Origin: JACMRI01 sp043778625
GTDB lineage: Bacteria > Bacteroidota > Bacteroidia > UBA4408
Assembly (NCBI GenBank): GCA_043778625.1
Contig: JAYWFU010000038.1
Coordinates: forward strand, 1 to 27,666
Length of the DNA stretch: 27,666 nt
Direction: 5' to 3'
A model generated the notes under the pieces. It saw nothing but the letters and a program-made list of their open reading frames with translations. It was not told where the DNA came from and ran no database searches. The translations under genes were made by a program, and so were the position numbers. Shown here in pieces: positions 23,557-27,666 of the stretch. Every line of letters starts with the position of its first letter. The first letter of the stretch is position 1.

Positions 23557-25602
23557 TTAAAACCTACGCATAGCACGGATTATAAAAGATTGAGCTGGGT
23601 TTGTACCATAATTAACAAAATTAACGTTATTACCATCAGCTCCTTTATAAATACTATTTTGTACTATTTCTACATAATATTCGTTTACAATTCTGTTCCA
23701 ACTTTGCCCTATTTGTATTCCAACTCCATAATCTCTTTCATAGAAATAAGTTATACTGTGTGCTTCATTAGATACCAAATAAAGATTACGATTTTGCCCA
23801 GTATAAGTTTTTGTTCTTGCTGTTGAATTCATAACTGGATTAGCGTATAAACTTCCTTCCATTTTTAACGAATTTTGCTCTCCCAATACAATTGAGATAA
23901 TAGGAATATTTGGAGCTATCATTTCAAACTCTCCAACACTTGGTAAGTACCAATCAGTAAATCCTCCACCAGTGTAACTGCGACAGGTAAGTGCCGCACT
24001 ACTTGTATGCCCTACTTGTGCTATTATAGCATTGGTATTGGCTGCACCATCATAGTAAGTTTGATTAACTAATACTTTATCTCTGACATTACTCCAGTAT
24101 TTGGTTGTAGTATCAATATCAGTTAACGAGAGTATGAGCCCATGCTCGGCTCCGCCTTGTTTCCATAGAGCTGCTATAATTCCGCCTTCAAATAACTCGC
24201 CTATGTAGTGCACATAGCATCCGCCACTCACACTTAGTGGCACTGCGGTGCTACTCACGCCATTAACGGTAGTGGTTAGGTTATTAGCCACTATACTATT
24301 GCTTACCGTATTAACCGCTGGTGCAGTGGCTACTACGCCATTAATACTACTGGTTATAGTATTAACAGGGTTAGTTAGGGTATTAGCATTAACTATAGGC
24401 ACAGTTGCTCCTGCTACGCCGTTAACGGTAGTGGTTAGGTTATTACCTGCGCTGGTATTGGCTACTGTGTTCACCGCTGGTGCAGTGGCTACTACGCCGT
24501 TAACGGTGCTGGTTATGGTATTGGTAGGGTTAGCGAGGGTGTTAGTGGTTGTAGGTACTATTGTAGTGGGGGCTACCCACTTGGGGGCTACCCCTGCGCC
24601 TTGGCTAATGAGTATATCGTTAGTGGTGCCGGGTAGCCCTGCTGGTTTTAAATCAGTACCAAAGGCTAGGCTACCTGTGGTTTGTATGTTACCTATTACG
24701 TCCAGCTTTTCGGCAGGCAGGGTTTGCCCTATGCCCACATTGCCCGTACCGCTCATTATACTCATGCGTGTAGTATTGTTAGTTATAATATTAAGGTTGC
24801 GGGCATTAAGCGTACCTAGTTGGTTAGTGGCTGTGGCGTTGTTACCTTTAAGCAACCACGCTTGGGCGGCTATGCTATCGGTTATGGTGTTCATTATATT
24901 TTGCCCGCCTACGTTTAGGGTATTAAAGTTACCTGTGTTGGCATTAATATAATTTACTTTCGCACTATCAATAACAGCGTTATTAATGTAAGCGTAATTG
25001 GTGTTACTACTATCTACTTTTAATAAATTAATAATTGCATTATTAATTATAGCTACATTGGTTATGCTGGTATCTACTTTAAGTATATTTATTACTGCGT
25101 TGTTTATAGTGGTGTAGTTAAACAACGAAGTGTCTCCCTTGAGGATATTAATTATAGTAGTGGCGTTGCTGTTTAAGTAGTTTTTAATGGCTTTGTTAAT
25201 GGCTGCGGTATCTAGACTTTTTTGGCATAGGTTTTTCCATGCAGTGCCGTTATAAAAATGGTAGCACGCGCTATCTGTATTGTACACTAGCAAAGCGGCT
25301 TCGGTGGCAGTGGGTGCTATGGCTAGCATTTGCGTGGTGTTCATTCGGGGTGCTATAAACCCCTTGTTAGTAGCTTTTAACTCTAATATGGCTTTGCTAT
25401 TGGGGGCTATTGTGCCAATACCTACATTGTTTTGGGCTTGGGTGGTTAGTGCTACAACTACTAGTAGTGCTGAGGTAAGTAGGGTAAGGGCGTGGCGTAT
25501 AACCCACCCCGCCCTAAAGGGCACCCCTCCTAAAAAAGGAGGGGAATAGCGTGGAGTGAGTGTGTTGGTGTACTTGTGTGGGGTGGTGGCTGTTGCGTTC
25601 AT
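23557..25602 (-). CDS. Tail-fibre-like surface protein with Lcl/DUF1566-type tip
   Basis: Predicted exported protein of 681 residues. A signal segment (VIRHALTLLTSALLVVVALTTQAQ) is preceded by about 30 extra residues, part of which is a palindromic repeat insertion. The mature start NNVGIGTIAPNSKAILELKATNKGFIAPRM is the common Bacteroidota surface-fibre head. A stalk of 20-residue repeats follows (INNAVINILKVDTSITNVAI and variants), then the module VGIGQTLPAEKLDVIGN, then two 53-residue repeats. The C-terminal domain (YVHYIGELFEGGIIAALWKQ, FTDWYLPSVGEFEMI) resembles Lcl/DUF1566 domains linked to adhesion. No type IX sorting domain is evident. Translation could instead start inside, nearer the signal. 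It follows the next gene by 53 bp. Confidence 0.8.
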   Translation of the reverse strand: MNATATTPHKYTNTLTPRYSPPFLGGVPFRAGWVIRHALTLLTSALLVVVALTTQAQNNVGIGTIAPNSKAILELKATNKGFIAPRMNTTQMLAIAPTATEAALLVYNTDSACYHFYNGTAWKNLCQKSLDTAAINKAIKNYLNSNATTIINILKGDTSLFNYTTINNAVINILKVDTSITNVAIINNAIINLLKVDSSNTNYAYINNAVIDSAKVNYINANTGNFNTLNVGGQNIMNTITDSIAAQAWLLKGNNATATNQLGTLNARNLNIITNNTTRMSIMSGTGNVGIGQTLPAEKLDVIGNIQTTGSLAFGTDLKPAGLPGTTNDILISQGAGVAPKWVAPTTIVPTTTNTLANPTNTITSTVNGVVATAPAVNTVANTSAGNNLTTTVNGVAGATVPIVNANTLTNPVNTITSSINGVVATAPAVNTVSNSIVANNLTTTVNGVSSTAVPLSVSGGCYVHYIGELFEGGIIAALWKQGGAEHGLILSLTDIDTTTKYWSNVRDKVLVNQTYYDGAANTNAIIAQVGHTSSAALTCRSYTGGGFTDWYLPSVGEFEMIAPNIPIISIVLGEQNSLKMEGSLYANPVMNSTARTKTYTGQNRNLYLVSNEAHSITYFYERDYGVGIQIGQSWNRIVNEYYVEIVQNSIYKGADGNNVNFVNYGTNPAQSFIIRAMRRF
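24240..24557 (-). repeat. Two 159-bp tandem repeats in the stalk
   Basis: A 53-residue unit (NTITSTVNGVVATAPAVNT, then NNLTTTVNGV) occurs twice in the 681-residue protein. The offset is exactly 159 bp, shown by the matching blocks at 24259 and 24418 and at 24334 and 24493. Partial divergence suggests an older duplication. Confidence 0.8.
24960..25210 (-). repeat. 60-bp coding repeats in the stalk
   Basis: Three clear units and one degenerate one encode 20-residue repeats of the type INNAVINILKVDTSITNVAI. The regular period suggests an elongated, probably trimeric, fibre. The structural reading is inference. Confidence 0.65.
25511..25565. repeat. GC-rich palindromic repeat inserted in a coding 5' end
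   Basis: Two adjacent dyads, GCCC-TAAA-GGGC (25511-25522) and an 8-bp stem CCCCTCCT/AGGAGGGG (25524-25531, 25537-25544), stand out in AT-rich DNA. They translate in frame as TPRYSPPFLGGVPFRAG ahead of the signal peptide. The form resembles the dispersed intergenic palindromes common in this phylum. A degraded partial relative may lie at 21140-21165. Confidence 0.7.
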
Positions 25603-25655
25603 GGATTTTTTGAATGTTAAATTTTGAGCTATTAAAACGGATATTTTAATGTATT

Positions 25656-27666
25656 TTACTTTTTACTTAGCTTTTCTATTTGTTGTTTGAGTAGTTCTAT
25701 TTGGGCTTGTTGTTCTTGCATTCCTTTTACCAACATGGGTACTAGTTTTGAATAATCAACCATCCAAGGTTTTTCCTTTGGGTTGTCTCCTCCTTTAGTT
25801 ACTGATTGTGGAAATACTTCGTAGAGTTCTTGTGCTATAAACCCAGTATGAAGTGTTTTGGAGGCATCGGCTATGTAGTTGTAATCATATAGCTTTAGTT
25901 TGTTAATAGTAGTTAAGCCATAAGTTGTTGCTACTATATTTTCTTTTAATCGCTTGTCGGACGTAGTATTGTAGTTGGTTGTGAAGCCATCCAGTGTATT
26001 TATTGATCCAATAAACGAGCCTGCTACAGCAAAAAGTTGATATGTTCCGTCAGAATAAAACGATGGTTTAGTTAATGCTAAATTAGTGGCGTTACCCCGT
26101 TGTATTCCAATAAAAGCATTCTGAGCTATTTCTACACCATCAATAGTTGATGTACCCGCCCACAAATTACCTGATCTGTTACCTGTAACTACTTCTATAG
26201 CTCCACCGCTTACGTGCAATTTTTGAGAAGGAAATGCAGTACCTATACCTGTATTTCCTGAAGGTGTAATTACAAATGGATAAGTAGAATTTGTTGCATT
26301 CCAAATCAGAAAATTACCTGAGCCTCCTGAATTACCGGGTGCAGTGCTGCCCGTCCACCATTCATTACCACCACTACCTGTTGCTTTAAATGATAAAAAA
26401 CATCCTGCATTATTATTGCTTTCTAATTTTTGGATTACTTGGTCGGTACCAAGTGTGTGTAGTAAATTAGTTGGAGAGATAATACCTATACCTACATTAC
26501 CATTATCTGTAATTACCACTCTTGGTGTATGCCCTAAGCTATTATCTCCTTTTGTAGAAAAACGCATTTGCCCACCAAAGCCGTTTGCCCCTCCACTTCC
26601 TGTAAGTAGTGTTTCAATAGCTCCACAATGATTACCATTATTATTTCTGTGCGAAAATGCAATAGCTCCCGCTTGGTCGTCGAATGTTGCTGTTGGTCGA
26701 TTATTACTAAGTAATAAAAGCCCGTCAGAATATTTGCTAGACGTAGCACTACCTGTAATTTCTAATACTTTAAAGTCAGGAAACAAACTCCAACCAGGGA
26801 TAACTCCAGGGTTACTAGTACCTATGCCTATGTTACCATTGCTCTGTAGCCTCATTTTTTCGGTATTGTTTGTTTTCAATACTAAATCTTGCGCGTCAGT
26901 AGTACCTAAGAAGTTAGGCCCTGCTGTTGTACCAGCATTACCTGCTAACGTCCAATCATTACCTGCTGAACCCGCTGGGCCAGTAGGCCCAGCTGCACCT
27001 GTTGGTCCAGCTGGGCCTGTTAATCCAGTAGGTCCAACTCCTCCTGCAGGGCCTGTTAGTCCGGTAGGACCTGTTGCCCCTATAGGCCCTGCGGTGCCTG
27101 CTACTCCCGTTGCTCCGTTGCACACATAGTTGGTGGTGGTTATTTCGGAAGGGTCTAGTATGTTGTTAAAATTAACATCGCCTCCCATGTCTATTTTTTG
27201 CCCTCCGCTAGCGCAGTTTATACCTGCAGGCTCGGTGGTAACTATGCTTAATGCGTTGTAGCCAGGTGTAGAGGCGGTACCTAAGCTACCTGGTGCCACC
27301 CATATAGGCGCTAGTAGGCTACCTTGGCTTATTAATACTTGTCCTGTGGCACCAGCTAAAGCCGCTGGTTTTAGTGGGCCTGTAAATTGTACATCGCCCA
27401 GCACATCCAAGGTAGCACTGGGTAAGGTTTGCCCTATACCCACGTTACCTGTGCCACTCATCACGCTTATGCGAGTGGTATTATTTGTTATAATGTTGAG
27501 GTTGCGAGCATTAAGCGTACCTAGTTTGTTGGTGGCGCTGACATTGTTGCCTTTAAGCAACCATGCTTGAGCGGTTATGCTATCGGTTATGGTTTGCATA
27601 ATGTTTTGCCCGCCTACATACAGGCTATCAAAGCGTCCAAAAGTAGCTTTAATACTGTCGGTTTTA
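25656..27666 (-). CDS. Tail-fibre-like surface protein with collagen-like and peptidase S74 domains, partial
   Basis: The reading frame is open to the window end, so the N-terminus is missing; an internal ATG at 27599 is not the true start. The first visible part (FGRFDSLYVGGQNIM, then AQAWLLKGNNVSATNKLGTL) matches the stalk module of the neighbouring 681-residue protein. Next come a short Cys-containing segment (GGDVNFNNILDPSEITTTNYVCNG), a collagen-like Gly-x-y run, and several NVGIGT modules. The C-terminus is an S74 intramolecular chaperone with the SDKRLKENI motif, which in phage tail spikes directs trimerisation and cuts itself off. It ends in a coiled coil (QEQQAQIELLKQQIEKLSKK). It is likely a trimeric surface fibre. 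The gene lies 53 bp upstream of the 681-residue protein's gene on the same strand. Confidence 0.82.
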   Translation of the reverse strand, partial: KTDSIKATFGRFDSLYVGGQNIMQTITDSITAQAWLLKGNNVSATNKLGTLNARNLNIITNNTTRISVMSGTGNVGIGQTLPSATLDVLGDVQFTGPLKPAALAGATGQVLISQGSLLAPIWVAPGSLGTASTPGYNALSIVTTEPAGINCASGGQKIDMGGDVNFNNILDPSEITTTNYVCNGATGVAGTAGPIGATGPTGLTGPAGGVGPTGLTGPAGPTGAAGPTGPAGSAGNDWTLAGNAGTTAGPNFLGTTDAQDLVLKTNNTEKMRLQSNGNIGIGTSNPGVIPGWSLFPDFKVLEITGSATSSKYSDGLLLLSNNRPTATFDDQAGAIAFSHRNNNGNHCGAIETLLTGSGGANGFGGQMRFSTKGDNSLGHTPRVVITDNGNVGIGIISPTNLLHTLGTDQVIQKLESNNNAGCFLSFKATGSGGNEWWTGSTAPGNSGGSGNFLIWNATNSTYPFVITPSGNTGIGTAFPSQKLHVSGGAIEVVTGNRSGNLWAGTSTIDGVEIAQNAFIGIQRGNATNLALTKPSFYSDGTYQLFAVAGSFIGSINTLDGFTTNYNTTSDKRLKENIVATTYGLTTINKLKLYDYNYIADASKTLHTGFIAQELYEVFPQSVTKGGDNPKEKPWMVDYSKLVPMLVKGMQEQQAQIELLKQQIEKLSKK
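26960..27115 (-). repeat. Collagen-like Gly-x-y coding repeat
   Basis: About 15 consecutive Gly-x-y triplets rich in Pro and Thr (GPIGATGPTGLTGPAGG and further variants) are encoded by 9-bp-period DNA that is more GC-rich than its surroundings. It suggests a triple-helical rod and is prone to length change by slippage. Confidence 0.85.

Noticed and set aside
24248..24952. 234-residue open frame on the plus strand, rich in Val, Leu and Thr
   Set aside because: It is antisense to the repeat-rich stalk of the 681-residue protein, and its low-complexity hydrophobic sequence follows from those repeats. No start context or family signal.
25631..25650. ATTAAAA-N6-TTTTAAT dyad between the two surface-protein genes
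   Set aside because: It is a pure A/T dyad of 7 bp and not distinguishable from chance. It does not show that the genes are separately transcribed.
26734..27129. Plus-strand frame with Pro-Val-Gly-Pro repeats
   Set aside because: It is the reverse strand of the collagen-like coding repeat. Gly/Pro codons read as Pro/Gly-rich on both strands.

Overview
The window comes from a member of the Bacteroidota. It is AT-rich, has almost no Shine-Dalgarno sequences, and carries type IX secretion/gliding genes (gldJ, a porP/sprF homologue, porU, porV). It also has 'VGIG...'-type tail-fibre-like surface proteins and TAnnTTTG promoter elements typical of the phylum. A lineage below phylum cannot be fixed from the sequence alone. 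No tRNA, rRNA, transposase, integrase or CRISPR array was seen.

Layout. 17-1483 is guaB (+), which converges on a minus-strand pair made of a fused two-cassette peptide-type ABC ATPase and an LTA-synthase-like membrane phosphotransferase (5220 to 1516). Next is the secretion block. porP/sprF-like and gldJ run leftward (7946 to 5455, ending in a 22-bp perfect hairpin). porU, porV, ispF and a second LTA-synthase-like gene run rightward (8102 to 15660) from a shared 155-bp divergent region. A marR-type repressor (minus) then diverges from an efflux operon (membrane fusion protein, 14-TM MFS pump, TolC-like channel, 16303-20277). The intergenic space between them holds two inverted repeats, one sitting on a near-ideal TTG-N20-TAnnTTTG promoter. 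A nitroreductase gene follows, with a strong terminator.

The right third (21.1-27.7 kb) is accessory and has clearly been reshaped by recombination. It begins with a tandem array of three paralogous genes encoding a short coiled coil plus a PD-(D/E)XK-nuclease-like fold. Each copy comes with the same hairpin and promoter-like element, repeating about every 680-715 bp. The third copy has a nonsense codon at codon 9, and the array's left end is a fourth copy's 5' stub whose start codon is ATA. The right end abuts a frameshifted remnant of a tail-fibre C-terminus. Beyond it are two adjacent surface proteins that share a stalk module but end in different tips: an Lcl/DUF1566-like tip in one, and collagen-like repeats plus a peptidase-S74 chaperone in the other. 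A palindromic GC-rich repeat has inserted in frame before the signal peptide of the first. The second gene runs off the window.

The left two thirds are largely housekeeping and secretion functions. The best candidate for something undescribed is the nuclease-like array, with its mosaic copies, heptad-repeat length changes and conserved terminator-promoter cassettes.
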